This document shows positions 44,359 through 53,264 of a stretch of 53,521 nt of DNA, one piece after another (position 1 is the first letter of the stretch; each line of letters opens with the position of its first letter). Made by a program: the position numbers and the translations under genes. Source of the stretch: Yanshouia hominis. Lineage in GTDB: Bacteria; Bacillota; Clostridia; Oscillospirales; Ruminococcaceae. The stretch covers positions 1 to 53,521 of the forward strand of contig JACRTB010000019.1 in NCBI GenBank assembly GCA_014385025.1. The letters are read 5' to 3'. Below the pieces are notes generated by a model, which made no database searches, had not been told where the DNA came from, and saw only the letters and a program-made list of their open reading frames with translations.

Positions 44359-44407
44359 AAAAAAGGCCGACGCCTTCTGCGACATCACATCACAGAAGTC
44401 ATCAGCC
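44359..44407 (-). terminator. Riboswitch expression-platform terminator
   Basis: On the minus strand GGCTGATGACTTCTG (44393-44407) can pair, with G-T pairs and one mismatch, with CAGAAGGCGTCGGCC (44365-44379), followed by TTTTTT (44359-44364). Its 5' arm is also needed by the aptamer, so ligand binding should prevent termination. Confidence 0.75.
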
Positions 44408-44448
44408 TTCACAGCGGTTCCGGTTGCCCGTGGGAGAACTTCATTCCC
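44393..44448 (-). promoter_or_regulatory. Fluoride riboswitch (crcB-type aptamer)
   Basis: The minus-strand RNA reads GGGAAUGAAGUUCUCCC, then a linker, AACCGC, a short P2 loop, and GGCUGAUGACUUCUG. The GGxxAUG...CC opening stem, AACCGC and GCUGAUGAC are fluoride-aptamer hallmarks, and the internal GAAGU (opening loop) is complementary to ACUUC after GCUGAUG, as the pseudoknot helix requires. P2 is short and the linker longer than usual, which keeps the call below certainty. Confidence 0.75.
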
Positions 44449-44455
44449 GTCGGTT

Positions 44456-44484
44456 ATTCTACACGATCGCGCGTCCGGTGTCAA
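44456..44484 (-). promoter_or_regulatory. Promoter of the antiporter transcript
   Basis: Minus-strand TTGACA (44479-44484), 17-bp spacer, TAGAAT (44456-44461); transcription would begin just upstream of the aptamer. It overlaps the gap downstream of the EndoQ-UvrD gene. Confidence 0.8.
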
Positions 44485-44495
44485 CCCCTTGCGGC

Positions 44496-47400
44496 TCAGA
44501 ACAGGCTCATCTGCACCGCCTCCGGCCGAGGCCGCCCGGCGGTCCCGGCTTCCAGCCGCTCCTTTGGAATCTCATCGAGGAAGGGGGAAGGCTCCTTCGA
44601 GGTCAGCAGCACCAGCTCGTCCTTCGCGCGGGTCATTCCCACGTAGAAAAGGCGCCGCTCCTCTTCCGGGTCGGCCGGACGGCGCTGCGATTCCAGCGGA
44701 ATCAGCCCGCGGCGCGCTCCGCAGAGAAAGACCGCCGGAAATTCCAGCCCCTTCGCTCCGTGCAGGGTCATCAGGCTCACCGCTCCCGCCTGATAGTCGG
44801 CCGCGCTGCGCCGCACATCCCCTTCCGCCCCGAGCAGCAGGGTGTTCAGCAGCGAGACCATGTCCCGGTGAAACACCGAGGTGTGCAGAAGCCGCTCCAC
44901 CGCCTCAGACCCGGTGTTCCCGGTCCTCTCGGCCCATTCTCCGAGCAATATCCGCGGCTTCTCCCCGCGGACGCCCGGCAGAAAATGCGCGGCGAATTTC
45001 TCCTCTCCCGGCAGCAGCTCCCCGCCGAGCATCCGGCTGAAGAAGCCGACCGCCTCGAGCACCCTCGGATCGCTCAGAAAGTCGTCCCGCCCGGTGACAA
45101 CGCAGGGGATTCCGTCCCGGCGCAGGCATTTTTCCAGCAGGTCCGCCTGACGGTGGGTGCGGTAGAGAACCGCGATTTCGGAAAAACTCCATACCCGCTC
45201 GCGCCTGCCCGGTCCCTGACGGTCGGATTCCAGCATATCCACCCCGCCGACCATCCGTCCGATCTCCTTGGCCACAAAAACCGCCTCGGCCAGCTCGCTT
45301 GGGGCGGTTATCAGCCGCACCGGGGCGCCGCTCTCCCGGCAGGAATGCAGCTTACGCGCGGGACCGGGATTCTGATCGATCACCGGCAGCGCACAGCGGA
45401 GAATTTCAGGGGTCGAGCGGTAGTTCTGCACCAGCCGGATGCGGCGCAGGCCGGGGAAATCCTCGCCGAGCCGTTCAAAGCAGCCTGTCCGCGCGCCCCG
45501 GAAGCCGTAAATCGCCTGATCCGGATCCCCGATGACAAAGAGGCCGCTTCCCTCCCGGTTCCACGCCCGGATCAGCCGGTATTGGAGGGCGTTGCTGTCC
45601 TGAAACTCATCGACCAGCAGATGCCGGAACCGCTTGTCCGGCGTTTTTGCCGTCTCGGCCTGCCTCAGCGCCTCGAGCAGCAGGTCGTCGAAGTCGAGCA
45701 GGCCGCTCTCCCTCAGGCGTCCGGCGTACCCGTCCAGAAGCGCCGGGTCCAGCTCCTCGAGGGGCGGCAGGCCGTTTTTCCGCCGGGAAACCTCCCGCAG
45801 AAGAACGGCCGCCGGAACCTTTTCATCCAGCGCGCGCAGCGTCTCCCCGGCAAGGGCGAGCGCCCGCGCTTCCCCGAGCAGCCGGACCTCCCCGAGCAGC
45901 GCAAGGCTGACCGCGTGGAAGGTTCCGACGGTGACCCCCTTCGCGGCACGCTTTCCCAGCGCGGCCTCCAGCCGCCCGCGCAGCTCTTCCGCGGCCCGGT
46001 TGGTGAAGGTGACGGCGGTGATCTCGCCGGGGCGTATCCCCCGCTCCTTCACCAGCCAGAGAATCCGTTCGACGAGGGTGCGTGTTTTGCCGGTGCCGGG
46101 GCCCGCCGTCACCGCCACCGCCCGTTCCTCCGCCGTCACCGCGGCGCGCTGCTCCCCGTTGAGCAAAAGAGCCTCCGGCGCCTGCTGCGCCGCCGCACGG
46201 CCGGGCGCGGACCTTGGAGCCGCCTTTTTCGCGGCGGCGCGGCGCTTTGCCGGCGGTTCCCCAAACAGGCTCACCTGCCCGTTGAGCGCCTCCCGCTCCC
46301 CCGGGGAAATCAGCCCGATTTTCCCGTATTTCCCGTCGAAGCCGGGGCTGCGCTCGACCTCCCCGGCCCTCAGCCGCCGGATTCCCTCCCTCACGCAGGG
46401 ACCGGCCACCGCGCCGATGTCCTCCAGCGGCGTCTCCCGCAGGATGGTAAACTCCGGCCCGAGCGACCGCAGCATCCGTTCATACTTGGCCCGGGCCTTC
46501 ACCCCCGCGGCGGCAACGCCGTCCGAGGCGGCGATGACCTCCTCCAGCGGCACAAGACTCTGAAATCCGGGCGCGCCGGGCCGGACATAGCCCTCTTCGC
46601 GGTCGGCCAGCTCCTCGACCCGGTGCAGCACCCCTACCGTAACCTTTCTGCCGCAGACCGGGCAGCGCCCTCCCGCCCTGGCCGTTTCGGCGGGCGTCAT
46701 GCACCGGCCGCAGGCGCGGTGGCCGTCCATGTGGTATTTCCCCTCCTCCGGGAAAAACTCGAGGGTCCCCATGAGTCCGCGTCCCTCCTCGAGCGCGCCG
46801 CGAAGCTCTTCATATCCCATCTCGATGTCGAGCAGATTCGCCTCCCGCCCCAGCTTGGCCGGGGAATGCGCATCGGAATTCGAGATCAGGTGGTAGCCGT
46901 CGAGCGCCGAAAGCCGCCAGTTCATCGGCGGGTCGGAGGAAAGCCCCGTTTCGAGCGCATGAATGTGCGGGGTCAGGTCCTCAAAGCATTCCCCGATTGA
47001 ACCGAAGGCCGAAAAGGCCCCGAGCAAAGAAAAATGAGGGGTCCAGATGTGCGCCGGGATGAAGATGGCTTCCGGGCAGGCCTCCAGGGTAATTTCAAGC
47101 AGGTCGCGGCAGTCCAGCCCGAGGATCGGCCGCCCGTCCGAATGGATGTTGCCGATTGCTTCAAGCCGGTGGGCAAGCTCCTCCGCCGCTTCAAGCCCCG
47201 GCAGCAGAATCAGGCTGTGGACCTTGCGGGTCCTGCCGTTTTTCTTGTAGATGGTGCTGATCTCCCCGGTGACCACAAAACGGGGCGCTTCCCCGGAGGC
47301 CGCGGGGTCCCCGATTCCCGCCCCGGGGCGCAGGCGGAAAAGCCCGTCCTCCGCCGGGACGAGCTTTTCCCTTAGCTCCGCGCGCCATGCGGGATGGGTG

Positions 47401-47525
47401 AAATCCCCGGTCCCCACAAGGCCGATGCCCTTTCGCCGGGCCCAGAGATCAAGCGTCTCCGGTTCGCAGTCCTTCGAGGTGGCGAGGGAATATTTGGAAT
47501 GAATGTGCAGGTCGGCAATCAGCAT
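44496..47525 (-). CDS. Endonuclease Q (PHP) - UvrD/Rep helicase fusion protein
   Basis: 1009 residues from ATG 47525 behind GGGAG. Residues 1-400 are EndoQ-like: PHP metal motifs DLHIHSKYS, GTGDFTHP, HIHALETGLSSDPP and NSDAHSP, and a zinc site C272/C275/C288/C291. Residues 450-1009 are a superfamily 1A helicase: Walker A TAGPGTGKTRT (473-483), TFTNRAAEELRGRL, LVDEFQDS (637-644), GDPDQAIYGFRGA, QNYRSTPEIL, SLMTLHGAKGLEF, YVGMTRAKDELVLL. The linker has QVSLF (417-421) and the protein ends in QMSLF, both like beta-clamp-binding motifs. EndoQ nicks 5' of deaminated bases; the helicase could displace the nicked strand. Confidence 0.9.
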   Translation of the reverse strand: MLIADLHIHSKYSLATSKDCEPETLDLWARRKGIGLVGTGDFTHPAWRAELREKLVPAEDGLFRLRPGAGIGDPAASGEAPRFVVTGEISTIYKKNGRTRKVHSLILLPGLEAAEELAHRLEAIGNIHSDGRPILGLDCRDLLEITLEACPEAIFIPAHIWTPHFSLLGAFSAFGSIGECFEDLTPHIHALETGLSSDPPMNWRLSALDGYHLISNSDAHSPAKLGREANLLDIEMGYEELRGALEEGRGLMGTLEFFPEEGKYHMDGHRACGRCMTPAETARAGGRCPVCGRKVTVGVLHRVEELADREEGYVRPGAPGFQSLVPLEEVIAASDGVAAAGVKARAKYERMLRSLGPEFTILRETPLEDIGAVAGPCVREGIRRLRAGEVERSPGFDGKYGKIGLISPGEREALNGQVSLFGEPPAKRRAAAKKAAPRSAPGRAAAQQAPEALLLNGEQRAAVTAEERAVAVTAGPGTGKTRTLVERILWLVKERGIRPGEITAVTFTNRAAEELRGRLEAALGKRAAKGVTVGTFHAVSLALLGEVRLLGEARALALAGETLRALDEKVPAAVLLREVSRRKNGLPPLEELDPALLDGYAGRLRESGLLDFDDLLLEALRQAETAKTPDKRFRHLLVDEFQDSNALQYRLIRAWNREGSGLFVIGDPDQAIYGFRGARTGCFERLGEDFPGLRRIRLVQNYRSTPEILRCALPVIDQNPGPARKLHSCRESGAPVRLITAPSELAEAVFVAKEIGRMVGGVDMLESDRQGPGRRERVWSFSEIAVLYRTHRQADLLEKCLRRDGIPCVVTGRDDFLSDPRVLEAVGFFSRMLGGELLPGEEKFAAHFLPGVRGEKPRILLGEWAERTGNTGSEAVERLLHTSVFHRDMVSLLNTLLLGAEGDVRRSAADYQAGAVSLMTLHGAKGLEFPAVFLCGARRGLIPLESQRRPADPEEERRLFYVGMTRAKDELVLLTSKEPSPFLDEIPKERLEAGTAGRPRPEAVQMSLF

Positions 47526-47605
47526 GGCAATTCTCCCGTTTTCAAAAGAATCTGCTGACATGATACGACTTTTCGGAACCGGGCGCAAGAGGGGAAGCTT
47601 TCGGT

Positions 47606-49897
47606 TTATGTGCGGATGATCCGCGCCGCGAGCACCGTCATGTCGTCCTCATGCCCGTCGATCCTGCGGTCGGCGGCGGTTTTTAACAGCTCCTCGCAGA
47701 GCCGCTCCAGCGGCCGCTGCGCCAGGGAAACAAGCTGTGACGGAATCCAGCCGCCGCCCGAATCGGTCAGGCCGTCCGACACCATTACGATGAGATCCCC
47801 CTCCGCGAGGGTCAAAACGGTATGTTCCGCCTGTGCACCGTCGAGGATTCCGGCTGGCAGCGAGGGGGTTTCGACCACCGCCGCCCGGCCCTGGCGCAGA
47901 ATATAGGTGGGAGCCGCGCCCGCCTTAAAGAGATCCAGACGGCAGGTGAAAAGATCGAGGATCGCCGCGTCGACGGTACAGAGGCGCTCCTCCCCGCCGC
48001 CTGAAAGCAGCGCCGCGTTGACCAGCCGCAGTGCCGCTCCAAAATCGCTGCCCGCCGTCAGCAGGCGGTCAAGCAAATCGGTGCAGAGGGTTGCGTCGAT
48101 AGCGGCGGGGCTGCCGATCCCCATCCCGTCGGAGAGCAGCAGCACCGCCCGGCCGTGCGCCTCTCCGATTGCCCGGCAGCTGTCCCCGCAGAAGCGGTTG
48201 CGGTTGGCCGCCCGCTGAAGAAAGGCCGTCTCAATCCCAAAGGGGGCGCGCGCCGTCCAGGTCAGCCGGGTCAGCCCCGCGCGCTGATCCTCCTCGGGAG
48301 GCCCCAGCTCCTGCCCCACCGCCTCCGAAAGCTCGGCGGCGATCTCCGGGCCGGTCAGCCGGGCCGATTTGTAGACCGGAAGCTCCGCCAGAATCCCGAT
48401 TCTTCCGTCTCCGTCAAGGTAACAGCAGACATGCTCCAGCTCGCCGCAGCGGGCCCGCAGAATCCTCTCCGCCGAATCTCCGGCCTGGGCGGGCGCACAG
48501 GCGTACCGCACCAGCTGGTCGCTCAGCGAGGAAAGCAGCAGGCTCATGCCGTCAAACTGGTCGGAGGTCACGCTGCGCAGCTGAGCGGCCTGACGGCGCT
48601 GCGCTCTGCGCGCCCGCACCGTCTCCCCCCGGGCGTTGATCGCCTCCAGAAGCTGGGACTTTCTCCGGCAGGTAAAATGATCCGGCAGGTCGCCGGCGCT
48701 CGCGGCGCCCCCGCTCCGCACCGCCGCAAAGGCGTGCTCAATCGCATCGGCAGTATCGTGATAGCCGCTTTGCCAGCAGCGCGGGGAATCGTCACAGCTC
48801 CGGCAGACCTCCGCGCAGGCGGAACCGAGCAGCTCATCGCCGTTTTCCCCTTTGATCGTCTCAAGCTGTTTGGCGATCTCCCCGGTCAGAGACCCGATGC
48901 CGGAAAGCGCCTCCCCCATCCTTGCAAGCCGGGCAACCACCACCCGGCGCAGCATCTCCCCCGAGGCCGTCCCCTCATTGCGGATGAAGCCCAGCTTTTG
49001 CACCGCCTCGCCCGGCGTGAGGAGAAAGAGCGCCGAGGCGCCGGCGCATTCGAGGGCCAGCAGCACGGCGGAGGGGGATTCCGGCCGTTGGGCCAGCAGC
49101 GCCAGCACCGCGCCGGCGGACATGGAAACACAGCTTCCCGCCCGGCCCAGCGGAGCGAAAACCCCGGCCGCCAGACCGGCCGCACAGTAAACGGCCAGAA
49201 GCTGCGGCTGTCCGGCCAGCGCCGCCACCAGTCCGGCCGCAATGGCCGCGGCGCAGCCCGCCCCGGTCGAAAGACAGCATCCGCAGAGCAGCAGGCAGTA
49301 AAAGGCCAGCATCCGCGCCGGGGAGAATCCGCCGATCTGGAACGCCGAAAAGCCCATGTAAAGGACCGCAAGCCCCACGCCGGTGCAGACGCCGTTGGCG
49401 CGTGTCAGCGGCGCCCCCTCCTGAAGGGAGCGGCCCGCCTTGACGAAGAGCATCCCCGCCGTCGCGGTGATCGCCGCTTCGCAGCCGACCAGCGCATAAG
49501 CGTAGACGGTCGAGGGTTCGGAGAGGACCACCGCCAGCCCGGTCACGGCGATGGCAAGCGCCGCGAGCAGCGGGGTATAAAACTGAATCCGGCTCTTTGG
49601 GATAAAACCGAGCGCCCAGCGCAGCCCGAACAGCAGAACCAATGCCGCGAGATAGCGCAGCGTGCCGCTGCCGGCGGAAAGCATCAGATAGCCGCCCATC
49701 GCCCCGAGGGTGGCGGAAACAGCGTAATCGGGCGGCGCGGCTCCCGCCCATGCCACCCCGAACGGGGCGGCGGCCAGAAGGATGGAGGCGCCGCTCATTA
49801 CAAACCCGACGGCGGCGGAAAGGAACTGTTCCAGCGGGGCGCGCAGCGCGGAAAGTCGCTGTGGCAGGCGCAAAGATTGCGCGGTAGGCATGTCCAT
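47606..49897 (-). CDS. spoIIE: Stage II sporulation protein E
   Basis: 763 residues. The N-terminal 300 residues contain about ten membrane helices; a regulatory middle follows (with the cysteine cluster CAEVCRSCDDSPRCW). The C-terminal PP2C phosphatase has LLLSDGMGIGSPAA, GEERLCTVDAAILDLF and VMVSDGLTDSGGG metal-site motifs. It dephosphorylates SpoIIAA to activate sigma-F in the forespore and localises to the septum. Convergence of motifs and length makes the call firm. It confirms a complete sporulation programme together with sigK. Confidence 0.95.
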   Translation of the reverse strand: MDMPTAQSLRLPQRLSALRAPLEQFLSAAVGFVMSGASILLAAAPFGVAWAGAAPPDYAVSATLGAMGGYLMLSAGSGTLRYLAALVLLFGLRWALGFIPKSRIQFYTPLLAALAIAVTGLAVVLSEPSTVYAYALVGCEAAITATAGMLFVKAGRSLQEGAPLTRANGVCTGVGLAVLYMGFSAFQIGGFSPARMLAFYCLLLCGCCLSTGAGCAAAIAAGLVAALAGQPQLLAVYCAAGLAAGVFAPLGRAGSCVSMSAGAVLALLAQRPESPSAVLLALECAGASALFLLTPGEAVQKLGFIRNEGTASGEMLRRVVVARLARMGEALSGIGSLTGEIAKQLETIKGENGDELLGSACAEVCRSCDDSPRCWQSGYHDTADAIEHAFAAVRSGGAASAGDLPDHFTCRRKSQLLEAINARGETVRARRAQRRQAAQLRSVTSDQFDGMSLLLSSLSDQLVRYACAPAQAGDSAERILRARCGELEHVCCYLDGDGRIGILAELPVYKSARLTGPEIAAELSEAVGQELGPPEEDQRAGLTRLTWTARAPFGIETAFLQRAANRNRFCGDSCRAIGEAHGRAVLLLSDGMGIGSPAAIDATLCTDLLDRLLTAGSDFGAALRLVNAALLSGGGEERLCTVDAAILDLFTCRLDLFKAGAAPTYILRQGRAAVVETPSLPAGILDGAQAEHTVLTLAEGDLIVMVSDGLTDSGGGWIPSQLVSLAQRPLERLCEELLKTAADRRIDGHEDDMTVLAARIIRT

Positions 49898-50114
49898 TGA
49901 ATACGTCCCCTTTGCGGTTGTATAAAATTGGATAAATCTGGTTATTCTATTGTAGCCTTGTCCTTCTGAGAATGCTGTCGCAACCGCGGGGAGGAATCGG
50001 TCGAATCTCCGCCTCTGCGCGGGACCTTCGGCGGATTTGGGATTTCCGGAGGATGCGCCCGGTTTCCGGCGGCGGCCCCCGCCGGAATTTGCCGTTCTGT
50101 TTTTACGGGATTTC
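49898..50114. other. Divergent intergenic region, spoIIE and gltX
   Basis: About 315 bp separate the two starts. On the spoIIE side a TACAAT -10-like element lies near 49957 without a good -35; sequences resembling Spo0A boxes are imperfect. The middle is GC-rich and I see no gene. Confidence 0.4.
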
Positions 50115-50143
50115 TTGACAATGCCTCCGGTCTGTCCTAATAT
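50115..50143 (+). promoter_or_regulatory. Promoter of gltX
   Basis: TTGACA (50115-50120), 17-bp spacer, TAATAT (50138-50143), 70 bp before the start codon. Confidence 0.8.
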
Positions 50144-50212
50144 AAGGTTGTCACATCCGGCGGATACCCCCGGAGATTTACGCCGGAATACCGGCCATGG
50201 AGGAACAAATCA

Positions 50213-51682
50213 ATGATTGATTACAGCCATCCCCGCACCCGATTTGCGCCGAGCCCCACCGGCTACATGCACGTGGGCAATCTGCGCACCGCCCTTTACG
50301 CCTATCTCGCCGCCAAGGCGGGCGGGCAGAACGGCACCTTCATCCTGCGCGTCGAGGACACCGATCAGGAACGCTTCGTCGAAGGCGCGATGGACGTCAT
50401 CTACCAGACCCTGCGGGAAACCGGCCTCAACTGGGACGAAGGCCCCGACGTCGGCGGCCCGGTCGGCCCCTATATCCAGTCGGAGCGCGGAGAAATCTAT
50501 GCCAAATACGCCCGCCAGCTCATCGAGCAGGGCGATGCTTACTACTGCTTCTGCGACAAGGAGCGGCTCGACGAAATGAAGACGCTGCAGCGCGCCTCCA
50601 ACATCGCGCCGAAGTACGACCGCCATTGCCTGCGCCTCTCGAAAGAGGAAATTGCCGAAAAGCTCGCCGCCGGTGTGCCGCATGTCATCCGCCAGCGGAT
50701 TCCCGACGAAGGAACGGTCACCTTCCACGACGAAATCCGCGGAGACATCACCGTCGAGTGCGCCACCCTCGACGATCAGGTGCTGGTCAAGGCCGACGGA
50801 ATGCCGACCTATAACTTTGCCAATGTCGTCGATGACCACCTGATGGGCATCACCACCGTTGTGCGCGGCACCGAGTATCTTTCCTCCGCGCCGAAGTACA
50901 ACCTGCTCTATCAGGCCTTCGGCTGGGAAATTCCGAAATACCTCCACTGCCCGCCGGTCATGAAGGACGCCACCCAGAAGCTTTCGAAGCGCAACGGCGA
51001 CGCCTCCTATCAGGACCTTGTCGCCAAGGGCTATCTCCGCGAGGCGGTGCTCAACTATATCGCCCTGCTTGGGTGGAGTCCCCGCGGCGGCGCGGAGATC
51101 ATGACCCTCGATGAGATGAAGAAGGTCTTTGCGATCGAGGATATCTCCAAATCTCCCGCCATCTTCGACCCGATGAAGCTCAACTTCGTCAACGCCGAAT
51201 ATATCCGCAGGATGTCACCCGAAGAATTTCTGTCGGTCGCCACCCCCTGGATCCGCCGGGCGGTCACGCGGGAGGATGTCGACCTCTCGATCCTCGCGGA
51301 AGCGCTGCATCCGCGCTGCGAGGTGCTTGGCGATATCCCCGCCCAGCTCGACTTTATCGATGCGCTGCCTGACTACGACCTTGAGCTTTTCACCTCCAAA
51401 AAGATGAAAACCAACCCCGCCGTCGCCCTTGATTCTCTGCAAAAGATCCGTCCGGTGCTCGAAGGGCTGGATTCTTTCACCGTTGAGGCGATTCACACCG
51501 CCCTCTTCGCGCTCATCGAGTCGCTCGGCTGCAAAAACGGCGTTATGCTCTGGCCGCTGCGGGTCGCCGTTTCGGGCAAGCAGTTTACCCCGGGCGGCGG
51601 CATCGAGCTTGCGGCCGCGCTCGGCAAGCAGGATACCCTGCGCCGGATCGATATTGCCGTCAAACGCCTTGCCGCCCTGTAA
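50213..51682 (+). CDS. gltX: Glutamyl-tRNA synthetase
   Basis: 489 residues. Class I signature [20 protein letters not shown] (HIGH equivalent HVGN) and KLSKRNGD (KMSKS equivalent), [13 protein letters not shown], and [19 protein letters not shown] are intact. It charges tRNA-Glu, and in many Clostridia also tRNA-Gln for GatCAB amidation. Start ATG 50213 follows ATGGAGGAAC. No T-box is seen in the short leader. Confidence 0.96.
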   Translation: MIDYSHPRTRFAPSPTGYMHVGNLRTALYAYLAAKAGGQNGTFILRVEDTDQERFVEGAMDVIYQTLRETGLNWDEGPDVGGPVGPYIQSERGEIYAKYARQLIEQGDAYYCFCDKERLDEMKTLQRASNIAPKYDRHCLRLSKEEIAEKLAAGVPHVIRQRIPDEGTVTFHDEIRGDITVECATLDDQVLVKADGMPTYNFANVVDDHLMGITTVVRGTEYLSSAPKYNLLYQAFGWEIPKYLHCPPVMKDATQKLSKRNGDASYQDLVAKGYLREAVLNYIALLGWSPRGGAEIMTLDEMKKVFAIEDISKSPAIFDPMKLNFVNAEYIRRMSPEEFLSVATPWIRRAVTREDVDLSILAEALHPRCEVLGDIPAQLDFIDALPDYDLELFTSKKMKTNPAVALDSLQKIRPVLEGLDSFTVEAIHTALFALIESLGCKNGVMLWPLRVAVSGKQFTPGGGIELAAALGKQDTLRRIDIAVKRLAAL

Positions 51683-51814
51683 TTGCCCCCTTTCCTGAAA
51701 AACAGCGTCCCAGCGGGGCACCGGAATCGGAAAACAAGGGTCAGCGGCAAACGCAGTCCGTTTGGACGGGCCTTCTGAAAAACGGTTCTGAAACGGACAG
51801 ACTCTGCAAAGCAA

Positions 51815-51842
51815 AAGGAGCGTGCCTTTCGGTACGCTCCTT
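51815..51842. terminator. Bidirectional terminator, gltX side and small-gene side
   Basis: A 9-bp stem AAGGAGCGT/ACGCTCCTT (51815-51823 with 51834-51842), flanked by AAAA and TTCTT, between convergent genes. Confidence 0.75.
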
Positions 51843-51843
51843 C

Positions 51844-52107
51844 TTATTGCCGGTTTTGCCCGCATCCGATTTTCCGGATCAAATAATCGCGCGCCGCGGA
51901 AGCCGCTTCGAAATGCTTTCTGCTTCCGCAGAGGTAAAAGACGGCTTCTTCCCACGCTTTCATGGAAAAACTGTCCGGCTCAACCGCTAAAAGCGCCCGT
52001 TGCAGTCCCTCGCGATTCTCCTCCCTCGGCAGATCGGAAAGGAATCCGCAGCCGGAGTGCCGGTACAGTTCATCAAGCAAATCGGCCCTCGCTGTGGTTT
52101 CATTCAA
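51844..52107 (-). CDS. Small hypothetical protein
   Basis: 87 residues from TTG 52107, which lies 6 nt after GAGGTG; a GTG three codons upstream sits inside that site. I do not recognise the family. It is mixed-charge, predicted mostly helical (ADLLDELYRHSGCGFLSDLP; FEAASAARDYLIRKIG), soluble, with three cysteines. It is the gene immediately downstream of the inverted-repeat segment and serine recombinase, so its expression may depend on that segment. A helix-rich TPR/ARM-like fold is possible. Confidence 0.55.
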   Translation of the reverse strand: MNETTARADLLDELYRHSGCGFLSDLPREENREGLQRALLAVEPDSFSMKAWEEAVFYLCGSRKHFEAASAARDYLIRKIGCGQNRQ

Positions 52108-52152
52108 TGGGTTCACCTCTTCTGTCGTTTATGCATCGGCCTGTTCCATAAT

Positions 52153-52252
52153 GTAGACAAATTGTGTCATTGCAATATCGGTAAAATTCGACTGCAAAAC
52201 AGGAAAAAATTTTTCTGTTTCCATTTTACAACGTCTGCCTCAATTTGTCTAC
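52153..52252. repeat. 12-bp inverted repeats bounding a 76-bp segment
   Basis: GTAGACAAATTG (52153-52164) and CAATTTGTCTAC (52241-52252) are perfect inverted repeats 76 bp apart. Inside is a further imperfect dyad of AAACAG and CTGTTT around an A/T run (about 52196-52220). The segment lies between the serine recombinase stop and the small gene it precedes. It could be an invertible promoter, a recombination site or a transcription signal. Confidence 0.65.
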
Positions 52253-52258
52253 CTTCCG

Positions 52259-52900
52259 TCACATAATTTCCTCTTTCAAAACTTTCTCCGGACTTTCCCC
52301 GTCCGGCTCCGTCTTTTCCTTGGCCCAGCGCAGAAAGGTCTGATAGGAAATTCCCAGCTGTGCGGCCGCCTTTCGGGATGATATGTTCCCCTGCACCCAC
52401 TGAATCCGCAGCGCCTCAAACCCCTGCGGACGGTCCAGTCTGGGCCGTCCAAAACGGATTCCCTTGGCTCTGGCCGCTTCGATTCCCTCCGCCTGCCTCT
52501 GGCGTATGAATTCCCGTTCAGTCTGCGCCACGTAGCTTAAAAGCTGAAGCACAATGTCTGAAATCAGCACTCCGGTCAGATCCCGCCCCTGCCGGGTATC
52601 AAGCAGCGGCATGTCCAGTACAATGATGTCCGCCTGCTTTTGTTTGGTAATCAGCCGCCATTGTTCCAAAATCTCCTCATAGTTTCTGCCAAGCCGGTCG
52701 ATGCTCTTGATGACAAGCGTATCGCCCGGTTTTATTTTTTTGAGCAGCCGCTGGTATTTGGGACGCTCAAAATCTTTTCCCGACTGTTTTTCCACAACAA
52801 TTTGCTTTTCAGTCAGCCCAAAACGCTGCATTGCAATCATCTGCCGTTCCTCGTTCTGCTCCCGGGTGGATACCCGCACGTATCCGTATTGCTGGTCCAT
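52259..52900 (-). CDS. Serine recombinase (resolvase/invertase family)
   Basis: 213 residues from ATG 52900 behind GAAGGAGGAG; further in-frame sequence upstream is not typical. Catalytic domain: YGYVRVSTREQNEERQ (nucleophilic serine), PGDTLVIKSIDRLGRNYEEI and YVAQTEREFIRQRQAEGIEAARAKG (split here), then a C-terminal Hin-type helix-turn-helix (SSRKAAAQLGISYQTFLRWA). Small resolvase/invertase size, not a large integrase. It lies beside a perfect inverted-repeat segment. Substrate site unproven. Confidence 0.92.
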   Translation of the reverse strand: MDQQYGYVRVSTREQNEERQMIAMQRFGLTEKQIVVEKQSGKDFERPKYQRLLKKIKPGDTLVIKSIDRLGRNYEEILEQWRLITKQKQADIIVLDMPLLDTRQGRDLTGVLISDIVLQLLSYVAQTEREFIRQRQAEGIEAARAKGIRFGRPRLDRPQGFEALRIQWVQGNISSRKAAAQLGISYQTFLRWAKEKTEPDGESPEKVLKEEIM

Positions 52901-52934
52901 GCTTTCTCCTCCTTCAAAGAATCTCCTCTTCATT

Positions 52935-53201
52935 TTAAAGAAAAAAGCGAAGTTTGTGTTGCTTTTTAACAGATGTAGTTTCTGGAATAAAAACAGTATA
53001 AATTTTCCTGTTTTCAACCATACGCCCGCCCGGAAGTTTATATTGACTCGACCAGAGCTTCCTACCGGGAAATGCCTCAGGAAAATACAGCATCGAACAT
53101 TTCTCCCGCAATGCCTGCTTTGCCGCCCGTATGCGGGCAGCTTTCTGGTTCCGCAATGCTTTTGCTGAACGACCAAATCGCCTTTTTGCATTCTGTTTCA
53201 T
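52935..53201 (-). CDS. Small basic hypothetical protein
   Basis: 88 residues from ATG 53201. The N-terminal half is rich in Arg, Lys and Ala (AKRRFGRSAKALRNQKAARI), the C-terminal half contains KLWSSQYKLPGGRMVENRKI. I do not recognise the family. It ends 34 bp before the recombinase start on the same strand, suggesting co-transcription. The ribosome site (GGACGCCGG) is poor, so it may not be translated. Confidence 0.4.
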   Translation of the reverse strand: MKQNAKRRFGRSAKALRNQKAARIRAAKQALREKCSMLYFPEAFPGRKLWSSQYKLPGGRMVENRKIYTVFIPETTSVKKQHKLRFFL

Positions 53202-53264
53202 CCGGCGTCCGGGATGAAGCCTTCTTTTGGAGATCGCCGGCGCGGGGATAAAAGTTCCGATCTC

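Noticed and set aside
44352-47000. 882-codon open frame antisense to the EndoQ-UvrD gene
   Set aside because: Low-complexity Arg/Pro/Gln-rich shadow of a clear coding region.
49898-50010. Spo0A boxes upstream of spoIIE
   Set aside because: TGTCGCA and GGTCGAA-like matches are imperfect and not placed against a convincing promoter.
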